A stretch of 64,000 bases of DNA, from assembly GCA_036871055.1 (NCBI GenBank), contig CP141893.1, positions 806,001 through 870,000 of the forward strand, in the 5' to 3' direction. This DNA comes from Bisbaumannia sp015645095. Lineage in GTDB: Bacteria; Pseudomonadota; Gammaproteobacteria; Pseudomonadales; Halomonadaceae. Both the position numbers and the translations under genes were made by a program. Below the pieces are notes generated by a model that worked only from the letters and a program-made list of their open reading frames with translations, was not told the origin of the DNA and searched no databases. This document shows positions 39,432 to 48,052 of the stretch, one piece after another (the stretch's first letter is position 1; every line of letters begins with the position of its first letter).

Positions 39432-41051
39432 TCAGAGGGCGAACCAGGCGGCCTGGTAGGGCGGCAGGCGCAGGGTGTCGCCATCGCGCTCATGGGTAAA
39501 GCCGTGGCCCTCGAGGGGGGCCTGTACCGCCATTGGTAGCCGGGTCTCGCGGGCCTGGCCGGTGAGGTTGACGACGCAGAGGAGGCGCTCGTCGCCCGTC
39601 TCGCGGACGAAGCCCAGCAGGTCGTCGCCAACGTCCACCAGGCTCAGGTCGCCGTCGACCAGCGCCGGGTGGGCACGGCGGAAGGCCAGCAGGCGGCGGG
39701 TGGCGTTGAGCAGCGAAGCCGGGTCGTCCTGCTGTCGCGACACGGCCAGCGGCAGCTGGCGGGCCTCCACCGGCAGCCAGGGCGTCACGCCCTCGGCGCT
39801 GAAGCCGCCATTCTCGGCATCGCTCCAGGGCAGGGGGGTACGACAGCCGTCGCGGCCCTTGAATTCCGGCCACAGCACCTTGCCGTAGGGGTCCTGGATG
39901 CGCTCGAAGGGCACCTCGGCTTCCATCAGGCCCAGCTCCTCGCCCTGGTAGAGGCAGACGCTGCCGCGCAGCGAGAAGAGCATCGCCAGGGTCGCCTTGG
40001 GGTAGGCGACCGGGTCCTCGTCGGCCCCCCAGCGGGTGGCGCTTCTCACCACGTCGTGGTTGGAGAGCGCCCAGCAGGGCCAGGCATCGCCGGCCAGGCG
40101 CTGGAAGCGCTCCAGCACCTCGCGGAGATAGGCCGCCGAGCGGGGGGTGTTGAGCAGGTCGAAGGTGTAGGCCATGTGCAGCTTGTCGCCGCCCGCGGTG
40201 TATTCGGCCATGCGCTCGAGGGGGTTGTCGTCGCCGATCTCGCCCACCGTGGTGGTGCCGGGGAACTCGTCCATCAGCGCACGCAGCTCGCGCAGGAAAT
40301 CGAGGTTCTCCGGGCGGCTCAGGTCATAGACGTGGCGCTGCCAGGTGTAGGGGTTGGCGTCCGGGGCGCCCAGGGTCTTGGCCTCGCCGGCGGGCACCGG
40401 CGGGTTGTCGCGCAGCTTCGCATCGTGGAAGTAGAAGTTGACGGTATCCAGGCGGAAGCCGTCGACGCCGAGCTCCAGCCAGAAGCGCATGTTGTCGAGC
40501 TGTGCCTGACGCACCTCCGGATGGTGGAAGTTGAGGTCCGGCTGGCTGGTCAGGAAGTTGTGCAGGTAGTACTGGCGCCGGCGCGAGTCGAAGGTCCAGG
40601 CGGCGCCGCCGAAGATCGACAGCCAGTTGTTGGGCGGGGTGCCGTCGGGCTTGGGGTCGGCCCAGACGTACCAGTCGGCCTTGGCATTGTGGCGATCGGC
40701 GCGGCTCTCCTGGAACCAGGGGTGCGCCTCGGAGGTGTGGCTGATCACCTGGTCGATCATCACCTTGAGGCCCAGCGAATGGGCCTTCGCCAGCAGCGCC
40801 TTGAAGTCATCCAGGGTGCCGAACATCGGGTCGACGTCGCGGTAGTCGCTGACGTCGTAGCCGAAGTCGAGCATCGGCGAGGTGAAGAAGGGCGACAGCC
40901 AGATGCCGTCGACGCCGAGGCTCGCCACATAGTCGAGCTTGTCGGTGATACCGGCCAGGTCACCAATCCCATCACCATTGGCGTCCATGAAGCTGCGCGG
41001 GTAGATCTGGTAGATGACGCCGCCGCGCCACCAGAGGGTGTTGTCTTGCAT
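39432..41051 (-). CDS. aglA: GH13 alpha-glucosidase (HaG-like)
   Basis: A 539-residue cytoplasmic GH13 enzyme beginning MQDNTLWWRGGVIYQIYPRS. Nucleophile D202 (DGFRLDTVN), acid/base E271 (TVGEIGDDN) and transition-state Asp D333 (LSNHDVVR) fall at the numbers I recall for Halomonas sp. H11 HaG when this start is used; an ATG at 41072 adds seven residues. The YDVSDYRDVDPMFGTLDDF and GGAAWTFDSRRRQYYLHNF segments are typical of the sucrose/maltose-cleaving GH13_23 branch. It hydrolyses alpha-glucosides imported by AglEFGK. The operon order aglE-F-G-A-K matches Sinorhizobium. Confidence 0.93.
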   Translation of the reverse strand: MQDNTLWWRGGVIYQIYPRSFMDANGDGIGDLAGITDKLDYVASLGVDGIWLSPFFTSPMLDFGYDVSDYRDVDPMFGTLDDFKALLAKAHSLGLKVMIDQVISHTSEAHPWFQESRADRHNAKADWYVWADPKPDGTPPNNWLSIFGGAAWTFDSRRRQYYLHNFLTSQPDLNFHHPEVRQAQLDNMRFWLELGVDGFRLDTVNFYFHDAKLRDNPPVPAGEAKTLGAPDANPYTWQRHVYDLSRPENLDFLRELRALMDEFPGTTTVGEIGDDNPLERMAEYTAGGDKLHMAYTFDLLNTPRSAAYLREVLERFQRLAGDAWPCWALSNHDVVRSATRWGADEDPVAYPKATLAMLFSLRGSVCLYQGEELGLMEAEVPFERIQDPYGKVLWPEFKGRDGCRTPLPWSDAENGGFSAEGVTPWLPVEARQLPLAVSRQQDDPASLLNATRRLLAFRRAHPALVDGDLSLVDVGDDLLGFVRETGDERLLCVVNLTGQARETRLPMAVQAPLEGHGFTHERDGDTLRLPPYQAAWFAL

Positions 41052-41079
41052 CTTGGATTCCGTGAATGACATGAGAGGC

Positions 41080-41922
41080 TTACCCCTTGACCGCGCCGGC
41101 GGTGAGGCCGGAGACGATGCGCCGCTGGAAGATGATCACCAGGATCACCAGGGGCACGGTGACCACCACCGAGGCGGCCATGATCGGGCCCCAAGGCAGC
41201 TCGTAGGCGCTGCCGCCGGAGAGCAGGGCGATGGCCACCGGCACGGTGCGCTGGCTGTCGGTGAGGGTGAAGGTCAGGGCGAAGAGGAACTCGTTCCAGG
41301 CGGCGATAAAGGCCAGCAGCCCGGTGGTCGCCATGGCGGGCCACATCAGCGGCAGGAACACCTTGGTGATGGTCACCCAGGGGGTGGCGCCGTCCATGAT
41401 CGCCGCCTCCTCCAGTTCCATGGGCAGCTGCTTCATGAAGGTGGTCAGCACCCAGACGGTGAAGGGCAGGGTGAAGATGGTGTAGCTGAGGATCAGGCCG
41501 CCCGGGTTGTTGTAGAGATTCAGCGCGCGGATCACCTCGAACAGCCCCGAGAGCACCGCCACCTGGGGGAACATGGAGACGCCGAGGATCACCAGCAGCA
41601 CCGTGGAGCGGCCGCGGAAACGGACCCGGCCCAGGGCGTAGGAGGCGGTGATGCCGAGCAGCAGGGCGATGAACACCACGCTGGTGGCGATCAGGATGGA
41701 GTTGAAGATCGCCTGGATAAAGCTGCGCTGGGTGAATACCTGGACGTAGTTGGCCAGGCTCCAGGTGCTGGGCCACAGCTCGACTCGGAAGAGGTCGCTG
41801 GACGGCTTGAGGGAGGTGATGACGGCGTAATAGAAGGGGAACACCGCGACGACCACCACGAAGGCCACCAGGACCCAGAAGCCGACACGGGTGGCGAGCT
41901 TGTTGAACTGGCGTGAGGTCAT
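41080..41922 (-). CDS. aglG: Sugar ABC permease, MalG type
   Basis: A 280-residue permease with six helices and the EAA loop EEAAIMDGATPWVTITKVFLP. Residues PFYYAVITSLKPSSDLF near the N-terminus are typical of MalG-like subunits. It overlaps the upstream aglF by ATGA-type coupling and pairs with it to form the channel. Confidence 0.93.
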   Translation of the reverse strand: MTSRQFNKLATRVGFWVLVAFVVVVAVFPFYYAVITSLKPSSDLFRVELWPSTWSLANYVQVFTQRSFIQAIFNSILIATSVVFIALLLGITASYALGRVRFRGRSTVLLVILGVSMFPQVAVLSGLFEVIRALNLYNNPGGLILSYTIFTLPFTVWVLTTFMKQLPMELEEAAIMDGATPWVTITKVFLPLMWPAMATTGLLAFIAAWNEFLFALTFTLTDSQRTVPVAIALLSGGSAYELPWGPIMAASVVVTVPLVILVIIFQRRIVSGLTAGAVKG

Positions 41923-42899
41923 GCGTCACCTCCCAGGTTGAGACGCTTACGGCCCAGGTAGAGATAGGCGATGGTGGCCAGGGCGATGATCAGGAACAGC
42001 AGGGTCGAGGCGGCGCTGCCGTAGCCCACGTCCTGGAACTCCACCAGCTGCTGGCGGGCGTAGATCGACATCGACATGGTGCTGGTGGAGTTGGAGGTCA
42101 GCACATAGATGACGTCGAACACCCGCAGGGCGTCGAGCAGGCGGAAGATCACCGCCACCATCAGCGCTGGGGTGATCAGCGGCAGGGTGACCTTGAAGAA
42201 CACCTTAACCGGATGGATGCCGTCGACCTCGGCGGCCTCGTAGCAGTCCTTGGGCAGCATCTGCATGGCGGCCAGCGCCAGCAGGGCGACGAAGGGGGTG
42301 GTCTTCCAGACGTCGACCATGATCACCGCCCACATGGAGTAGCTGGCGTCGGCGGTCCAGGCGATGGGCTCGGCGATAAGGCGCAGTGCCATCAGCAGCT
42401 CGTTGATGATCCCGAACTGGTCGTTGAGCATCCAGGCCCACATCTGTGCCGAGACGATGGTGGGAATGGCCCAGGGAATCAGCACCGCGGCGCGCACGAA
42501 GGTGCGGCCCTTGAATTGGGCATTGAGGATCAGCGCCACGATCACCCCGAACACCACCTCCAGTGACACCGAGACGATGGCGAAGTAGAAGGTGTTCCAT
42601 ACCGACCGCCACCAGATGGGGTCGGCGAGCACGCCGTACCACTGGCCGTCGTCGTGGACCAGGTAGTTCTCCAGGCCGACGAAGAAGACGTTGCTGAGGT
42701 CGGAGAGGGAGGCGTCGGTGAAACTGAAGTAGAAGGTGCGCGCGAGCGGCCAGCCGGCCACCAGGGCCAGGGCCACCAGCATCGGCGCCAGGAAGGTCCA
42801 GGCGGCCTTGACTCGCTGGCGGCGCACCTTGGTGCTGCGGTAGGCCTTGGCCGGGGGGCGCGCCGCGGTGGGCGCGCTATCGTCTAGGGTCGTACTCAT
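41919..42899 (-). CDS. aglF: Sugar ABC permease, MalF type
   Basis: A 326-residue permease with six helices and the EAA loop YEAAEVDGIHPVKVFFKVTLPLI. A polar N-terminal segment of about 30 residues precedes helix 1 (FLAPMLVALALVAGWPLARTFYFS). Four-base overlap with aglG indicates coupling; the binding-protein gene lies 16 bases upstream. Confidence 0.93.
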   Translation of the reverse strand: MSTTLDDSAPTAARPPAKAYRSTKVRRQRVKAAWTFLAPMLVALALVAGWPLARTFYFSFTDASLSDLSNVFFVGLENYLVHDDGQWYGVLADPIWWRSVWNTFYFAIVSVSLEVVFGVIVALILNAQFKGRTFVRAAVLIPWAIPTIVSAQMWAWMLNDQFGIINELLMALRLIAEPIAWTADASYSMWAVIMVDVWKTTPFVALLALAAMQMLPKDCYEAAEVDGIHPVKVFFKVTLPLITPALMVAVIFRLLDALRVFDVIYVLTSNSTSTMSMSIYARQQLVEFQDVGYGSAASTLLFLIIALATIAYLYLGRKRLNLGGDA

Positions 42900-42914
42900 G
42901 GGAGGGCTCCCGGG

Positions 42915-44186
42915 TTACCAGTTGCGGCGCTTGACGCGGGACAGGTCGCGCTCGAGGTCGGCCACCGCCTGCTCGCCGCTGCGGCTGCCGGAGAGCACGT
43001 CGTGGGTGGCGCTGAAGAAGGCGTTGCTGACCCGGCCGTAGGCATCGCCGGTGACCGCCGAGGGGCGCGCCACGGCGTTGACGAAGGTGTCGTAGAGCTC
43101 GCCGAAGAAGGGCACCGCCTCGAGCACTTCCGCGTCCTCGTAGAGGGCCGCCAGGGTGGGGTTGTAGGCACCTTCGATGGCGCGACGTTTCTGCTCCTCG
43201 AAGCCGGTGAGGAAGGCCACCAGCTCGGCGGCGAGTTCGGGGTTGTCGCTGTAGCGGGAGACCGCCAGGTTCCAGCCACCCAGGCCGGCCGCGCTGTGAC
43301 CGCCATCGCCCGCCGGCAGCTGGGTCACGCCCACCTTGCCGCGCACTTCGCTGCCGTCGCTCTGGGCCAGGGACCAGGCATAGGGCCAGTTGCGCATAAA
43401 GACCGCATTGCCGCCCTGGAAGACGCCGCGTGCCTCCTCCTCGGTGTAGTTGAGCACCCCGCTGGGAGCGATTTCGCCCACCCAGCCGGCCGCCAGGTCC
43501 AGGGCCGCCGCGGCGCGCTCGTTGTTGATGCTGATCTCGCCGTCGTGCTCCACCAGGCTGCCGCCGCCGTGGCTGGCCACCCATTCCAGGGCGTTGACGG
43601 TCAGGCCCTCGTAGGCGCGGCCCTGGAAGACGAAGCCGTGCATGCGCTCGTTGCCCGCCGCCCGTTCGGCGTCCTGGATGTCGCGGGCGATCTCGGTCAG
43701 CTGTTCCCAGGTCTCGGGTGCCTCGTGGCCGTACTGCTCGAGCAGGTCGGCGCGGTAGTAGAGCACCCCGGCGTCGGTGAACCAGGGCATGGCCACCAGG
43801 CGGCCATCCACGGTGTTGTTCTCGACAATGGCCGGGAAGTGGCCCTCGCCCGCGGTCTCCCCCAGCACCTCGCGCAGGTCGAGCAGGTGACTGCCCAGCA
43901 GGCCCGGCCAGATGACGTCGATCTGGAAGATATCGATATCGCTGGAGTTGGCGGAGAGGATCTGCTGGTAGAGCGACAGGCGCTCGGTGGAGGAGTTGGG
44001 GGTGGAAACCACATCGACACTATGGCCGGTCTGCTGCTCCCAGGCGCGAATTCCCTCCTGGCAGAGGGTCAGCTCGGCGCCCACGGCACCGCAGGATATC
44101 GTCAGGTCGGCGGCCTGGGCCTGGCCGGTCCCGGCCAGGGCGGCGGAGCCCAGGGCAATGGCGGCGAGCAGGGGAGTCTTGAGCAT
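42915..44186 (-). CDS. aglE: Alpha-glucoside ABC substrate-binding protein
   Basis: A 423-residue exported family 1 solute-binding protein: signal peptide to about residue 26 (LAGTGQAQAA), then DLTISCGAVGAELTLCQEG and the long conserved core described for its paralogue at 36814-38109. First gene of the agl operon. Its promoter region holds the palindrome CTTAAACGATTAAG 37 bases before the start codon. Confidence 0.92.
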   Translation of the reverse strand: MLKTPLLAAIALGSAALAGTGQAQAADLTISCGAVGAELTLCQEGIRAWEQQTGHSVDVVSTPNSSTERLSLYQQILSANSSDIDIFQIDVIWPGLLGSHLLDLREVLGETAGEGHFPAIVENNTVDGRLVAMPWFTDAGVLYYRADLLEQYGHEAPETWEQLTEIARDIQDAERAAGNERMHGFVFQGRAYEGLTVNALEWVASHGGGSLVEHDGEISINNERAAAALDLAAGWVGEIAPSGVLNYTEEEARGVFQGGNAVFMRNWPYAWSLAQSDGSEVRGKVGVTQLPAGDGGHSAAGLGGWNLAVSRYSDNPELAAELVAFLTGFEEQKRRAIEGAYNPTLAALYEDAEVLEAVPFFGELYDTFVNAVARPSAVTGDAYGRVSNAFFSATHDVLSGSRSGEQAVADLERDLSRVKRRNW

Positions 44187-44222
44187 GGGGCATCCTCGCG
44201 GTTGTTGTTATCGAAGGGTGGT

Positions 44223-44236
44223 CTTAAACGATTAAG
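44223..44236. promoter_or_regulatory. LacI-type operator before aglE
   Basis: CTTAAACGATTAAG, arms CTTAA/TTAAG around ACGA. On the minus strand it overlaps a plausible promoter (TTAACT, 18 bases, TTTAAG), where repressor binding would block aglE transcription. Confidence 0.7.
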
Positions 44237-44448
44237 TCGTGGCGTTAGTTAAGACCAAGGGCGTGGCTCCATCAACCTAGACTTTTGTCGAAGCACGCCG
44301 TCCGCTTCCCCGGTGCGCCCTGGTGCAGACATGAGCGCCTTCTTACCTGGCAACCCAGGAAACGCCACGTTTTTCCGAGGCGTTCGCGATGCGTCGCCTG
44401 TCGTTAGACTTTGGTTGCATTCTTCGCCGCCGTGGTTGAGGGATCGAG

Positions 44449-44462
44449 CTTAAACGATTAAG
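44449..44462. promoter_or_regulatory. Second identical LacI-type operator, facing the porin gene
   Basis: An exact copy of CTTAAACGATTAAG, 226 bp from the first, in the 507-base aglE/porin gap. TTGAGG at 44437 with TAAGTT 17 bases later could be a plus-strand promoter overlapped by it. The rest of 44237-44448 holds no gene. Confidence 0.7.
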
Positions 44463-44529
44463 TTTCGACCTGACCCGGCCTGACTCTTCTGCCCGGCTTC
44501 GGTTGCGGGGCATCCCGTGCCTCACCGGA

Positions 44530-44543
44530 CTGAATCGATACAG
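44530..44543. promoter_or_regulatory. AglR-type operator upstream of the porin gene
   Basis: CTGAATCGATACAG, a near-palindrome with 13 of 14 bases shared with the site at the aglR start (36722-36735, opposite strand). It is 151 bases before the porin start. Confidence 0.65.
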
Positions 44544-44693
44544 ATCGCTATCGACCGAGACGGATCGCCTCTCGGGCACGACGGAGCAGGCAAGGTCATC
44601 GGGTGGGCCACTCGGTAGCGATGCCGAGACGGCGGACCGGCTCAGGCCGGGACCACCCCGAGCCACTCCATAACAACAAGGGACCCCATCACC

Positions 44694-46181
44694 ATGAACA
44701 CCACCCTGTTCAAGACCCCGCTGGCCATCGCCATCACCGCCGCCGGGCTGGCCCTGGCCGGCACCGCCGGCGCCCAGTCGACCGATCTCGATCAGCGCCT
44801 GGCCGATCTCGAGGCGCGCATTGCCGCCGCCGAGCAGCGCGCCAATGCCGCCGAACGGCGCGCCGAGCTCGCCGAAGCCCAGGCCGAGGGCCGCCTGTCC
44901 GCCGAGGAGGTGGAGGAGCGCCTGGCCCGGGTCGAGCGCCGGGCCAGCGGGGAAGAGGGCTTCTCCTTCAATGCCTATGCCCGCTCCGGGCTGCTGCTGG
45001 GCGAGGATCGCAAGAGCATCCCGGGTGGGCCCTATGTGACCCCGGCGGGCTCCGTGGGAGGCGCCGTGGGTCGGTTGGGTAACGAGTCCGATACCTATGC
45101 GGAGGCGATCCTCAACTACCGCATGCAGTTCGACAACGGTGCCCGGGCCCATTACCGCACCATGCTGGCCAGCGGCACCACCACCAGCAACGACTGGGAC
45201 GACGACTCCAACCTCAACGTGCGCCAGGTCTATGCCGAGTTCAGCGATCTGCCGAGCTTCACCGGCGCCTTCGAGAACGCCTCGATCTGGGCGGGCAAGC
45301 GCTTCGATCGCGACAACTTCGATATCCACTGGCTCGACACCGACTTCGTCTTCCTGGCCGGCACCGGGGCGGGCATCTACGATGTCCAGCTGGCCGACAG
45401 CTGGCGCGCCAACTTCTCGCTCTATGGGCGCAGCTTCAGCGACTTCCCGGTGAGCCCCGAGCACCCGGGTGACGAGGGCAGCACCGATAGCCTGATCCTC
45501 ACCGCCAACAACTATTTCGGCAACTGGCAGTGGATGGTCAACGGCATCTCCGCCGCCGACAACGACGAACGTGATATCGGCGCCGGCCAGACCGCCGCCG
45601 ACAGCGGCTTCCAAACCATGGTGGCCTACCATGGCGACAGCTTCTTCGGCCTGGGGGAGGGCAACTTCAAGGTCGCCTTGCTGCACGGCCAGGGCCTGGG
45701 CGCCGAGGTCAAGGGGCTGGGCAGCAACGGCACCCTGACCGACGATGCCACCGCGACCCGCCTCGGCGTCTACGGCACCACCTACCTGACGTCCAACTGG
45801 CGCATCGCCCCGGCGCTGCTCGCCGAGACCAGCCGGGATCGCCTCGCCTCCGGCGATCGCTACGACTGGGCGACCCTCAACCTGCGCCTGGCCAACGAGC
45901 TGACCGAGAACTTCGAGATGCAGTACGAGGGCAGCTACCAGTACATGGACCTCGACCAGGGCGAGGGCGGCAATGCCGTCAGCGGCAACTGGGGCAAGCT
46001 GACCATCGCGCCGACCTTCAAGCCCCAGGTGGGGGGATTCTGGCAGCGCCCCGAGATCCGGGCCTTCGCCTCCTATACCGACTGGGATAGCGAGCTGAAC
46101 GGCTTCGGTGGCAGCTTCGGCGAGGATGGCTTTACCGGCGGCCAGTGGAGCTTCGGCGTGCAGACCGAAGTCTGGTTCTAA
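44694..46181 (+). CDS. scrY: Sucrose/maltooligosaccharide outer-membrane porin, ScrY/LamB type
   Basis: A 495-residue precursor: signal peptide (ITAAGLALAGTAGAQ), then an N-terminal coiled coil (about 28-82, rich in AEQRANAAERRAELAEAQAE), which in LamB-like porins distinguishes ScrY, and a beta-barrel ending in the outer-membrane signature VQTEVWF with terminal Phe. The barrel start FSFNAYARSGLLL and YVEFSDLP-like segments fit the family. It passes sucrose and related sugars. Divergent from aglE, followed by the GH32 gene. Confidence 0.88.
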   Translation: MNTTLFKTPLAIAITAAGLALAGTAGAQSTDLDQRLADLEARIAAAEQRANAAERRAELAEAQAEGRLSAEEVEERLARVERRASGEEGFSFNAYARSGLLLGEDRKSIPGGPYVTPAGSVGGAVGRLGNESDTYAEAILNYRMQFDNGARAHYRTMLASGTTTSNDWDDDSNLNVRQVYAEFSDLPSFTGAFENASIWAGKRFDRDNFDIHWLDTDFVFLAGTGAGIYDVQLADSWRANFSLYGRSFSDFPVSPEHPGDEGSTDSLILTANNYFGNWQWMVNGISAADNDERDIGAGQTAADSGFQTMVAYHGDSFFGLGEGNFKVALLHGQGLGAEVKGLGSNGTLTDDATATRLGVYGTTYLTSNWRIAPALLAETSRDRLASGDRYDWATLNLRLANELTENFEMQYEGSYQYMDLDQGEGGNAVSGNWGKLTIAPTFKPQVGGFWQRPEIRAFASYTDWDSELNGFGGSFGEDGFTGGQWSFGVQTEVWF

Positions 46182-46225
46182 GCCGGGAGGCCAGACCCCA
46201 GGCCACGCTTGCCGTTTCGATCTTT

Positions 46226-46247
46226 GCCCGCGTCCTCGGACGCGGGC
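46226..46247 (+). terminator. Hairpin between porin and GH32 genes
   Basis: A 9-bp perfect stem (46226-46234 with 46239-46247) with CTCG loop followed by TTCTTG. It may give partial termination so the porin is made in excess of the enzyme. Confidence 0.55.
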
Positions 46248-46319
46248 TTCTTGCCTGGGCACCGGCGCTCCCGTGCCCGAGGCGTCGCCCATTCATCGAT
46301 CCCCACCCAAGGAATCACC

Positions 46320-47867
46320 ATGAACGCACCCGACTCCGCCGCCGGCGTGCCGGCGGATGCCGTCGCCCCGGCGCGTCCCGGCCTGCACTTCACCCCGCCC
46401 GAGGGGTGGATGAACGACCCCAATGGCCTGGTGGTCTTCGAGGGGGAGTACCACCTCTTCTACCAGTACCATCCCCAGGCGCGGGTCTGGGGGCCCATGC
46501 ACTGGGGGCATGCGGTGAGCCGCGACCTGTGCCGCTGGGAACACCTGCCCGTGGCGCTCCATCCCGATGCGGCCGGCATGTGCTTCTCGGGCAGCGCCAT
46601 CGTCGACCGGCATGACACCAGTGGCCTGTTCGATGGCGAGCCGGGGCTGCTGGCCTTCTATACCGAGCACCGGGAGCCGCCCGGCGACCCCGGGGAACCG
46701 GGACGGCCGACCTATGTCCAGGCCCAGTGCCTGGCCTACAGCCGTGACCGCGGGCGCAGCTGGCAGAAGTACCCGGGCAACCCGATCCTGGCGAGTCCCG
46801 GGCCACGGGACTTTCGCGACCCCAAGGTGCTCTGGCACGCCGCCAGCGGTCGCTGGGTGATGGCCCTGGCCTGCGGCCAGGCGATCCGCTTCTACGTCTC
46901 CACCAACCTGCTCGACTGGACCCTGGCCAGCGAGTTCGGCGACGGGCAGGGCGCCCATACCGCGCACCCCTGGGAGTGCCCGGACCTCTTCGAACTGCCC
47001 GTCGAGGGGCAGGCCCCCGGGGAGCCCGCGACCCGCTGGGTGCTGGTGGTGGGGATCGGCGCCAGCGCCGAGGAGCCCTTCGGCTCCTTCACCCAGTATT
47101 TCGTCGGCCACTTCGACGGCGAGCGCTTCCATAACGATCACCCGGCCGAGACGGTGCTGATGATGGACGAGGGGCGCGACTTCTATGCCGTGCAGAGCTG
47201 GTCGGACATGCCCGCGACGGATGGCCGGCGCCTGGCCATCGCCTGGCTCAATAACTGGCTCTACGCCAACCAGGTCCCGGAGTCGGGCTGGCGGGGCGCC
47301 ATGAGCTTTCCCCGCGAGCTGGGCCTCGTCGCCACCCCCGAAGGGGTGCGGCTGCGCCAGGCCTTCGCCCGGGAGTGGCGGGCGCGGGCGGCCGAGCCCC
47401 TCGACATCGCCTCCGGCCAGGCCGCGTTCGGTCCCGGTCGCCATGAGCTGCTGAACGCCGGGACACGCCTCGCCCATGGCCGGATGACACTGGGCCTGGA
47501 CGCCGGCAGCCGGGTGCTGCTGGACCTGCAGCAGGACGGGCACCAGCTCCTGGAGCTCGCCCACGACGGCGACGGCATCCGGGTGCGCCATCGTCGCCGG
47601 GGCGAGAACGGCGTGGCCGAGTTCGATGCCCACTTTCCCCATGACCTGGCGGTGGGCCGGCTCACGGGGGAAACGCTGACCCTGGAATGGCTGCTGGACG
47701 ATGGCTCCCTGGAGCTGCTGCTCGACGACGGACGCCTGGCCATCACCCAGCTGAGCCTCGCCACGCCGGCGGGGCGACCGCTGGGTCTGGAGGTGGTCAG
47801 CGGGGAGTGTCGGCTCGTGGCCCTGGCCTACCATCCCCTGCGCAGCGGCGGGGCAGTGCCGCTATAG
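46320..47867 (+). CDS. GH32 beta-fructofuranosidase (invertase/levanase type)
   Basis: A 515-residue GH32 enzyme without signal peptide: nucleophile D33 in GWMNDPNGL, stabiliser D167 in FRDPKV, acid/base E219 in WECPDLFEL, and a C-terminal beta-sandwich (about 360-515). Because the uptake system visible here is an ABC importer, it probably splits unphosphorylated sucrose or fructo-oligosaccharides in the cytoplasm. Released fructose could feed FruK only if exported and re-imported or otherwise phosphorylated. ATG 46320 follows AAGGAA; the longer frame to 46209 covers the terminator. Its stop overlaps the first unit of the tail array. Confidence 0.92.
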   Translation: MNAPDSAAGVPADAVAPARPGLHFTPPEGWMNDPNGLVVFEGEYHLFYQYHPQARVWGPMHWGHAVSRDLCRWEHLPVALHPDAAGMCFSGSAIVDRHDTSGLFDGEPGLLAFYTEHREPPGDPGEPGRPTYVQAQCLAYSRDRGRSWQKYPGNPILASPGPRDFRDPKVLWHAASGRWVMALACGQAIRFYVSTNLLDWTLASEFGDGQGAHTAHPWECPDLFELPVEGQAPGEPATRWVLVVGIGASAEEPFGSFTQYFVGHFDGERFHNDHPAETVLMMDEGRDFYAVQSWSDMPATDGRRLAIAWLNNWLYANQVPESGWRGAMSFPRELGLVATPEGVRLRQAFAREWRARAAEPLDIASGQAAFGPGRHELLNAGTRLAHGRMTLGLDAGSRVLLDLQQDGHQLLELAHDGDGIRVRHRRRGENGVAEFDAHFPHDLAVGRLTGETLTLEWLLDDGSLELLLDDGRLAITQLSLATPAGRPLGLEVVSGECRLVALAYHPLRSGGAVPL

Positions 47868-48052
47868 CGAGAGGAAGAACAGGATCAGTGGTGGCGAACT
47901 TGGCAAGAGTGACGAGAGAGGCAAGCCGCTTCACCAGTAGATTATAGGGAGAGGAAGAACAGGATCAGCGGCGGCGAACTTGGCAAGAGTGACGAGAGAG
48001 GCAAGCCGCTTCACCAGTAGATTATAGGGAGAGGAAGAACAGGATCAGCGGG
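47863..48052. repeat. 80-bp tandem array of lysO 3' ends
   Basis: Units start at 47863, 47943 and 48023 with exact 80-base period; units 1 and 2 are nearly identical over all 80 bases, and unit 3 is the true end of lysO. On the minus strand each encodes SPPLILFFLSL-stop; the stops are TAG (unit 1), TAA (unit 2) and TAA (gene). Units 1 and 2 read SLLPSSPPLILFFLSL where the gene has LSLLSPPLILFFLSL, so they derive from a divergent allele. Confidence 0.88.

Noticed and set aside
44187..44693. Small gene or RNA in the 507-base aglE/porin gap
   Set aside because: No open frame with a ribosome site or recognisable RNA fold was found; operators and promoters explain the region adequately.
47863..48052. 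Tandem 80-bp repeats as a CRISPR array
   Set aside because: Units are contiguous with no unique spacers and encode a gene tail; no cas genes are present.
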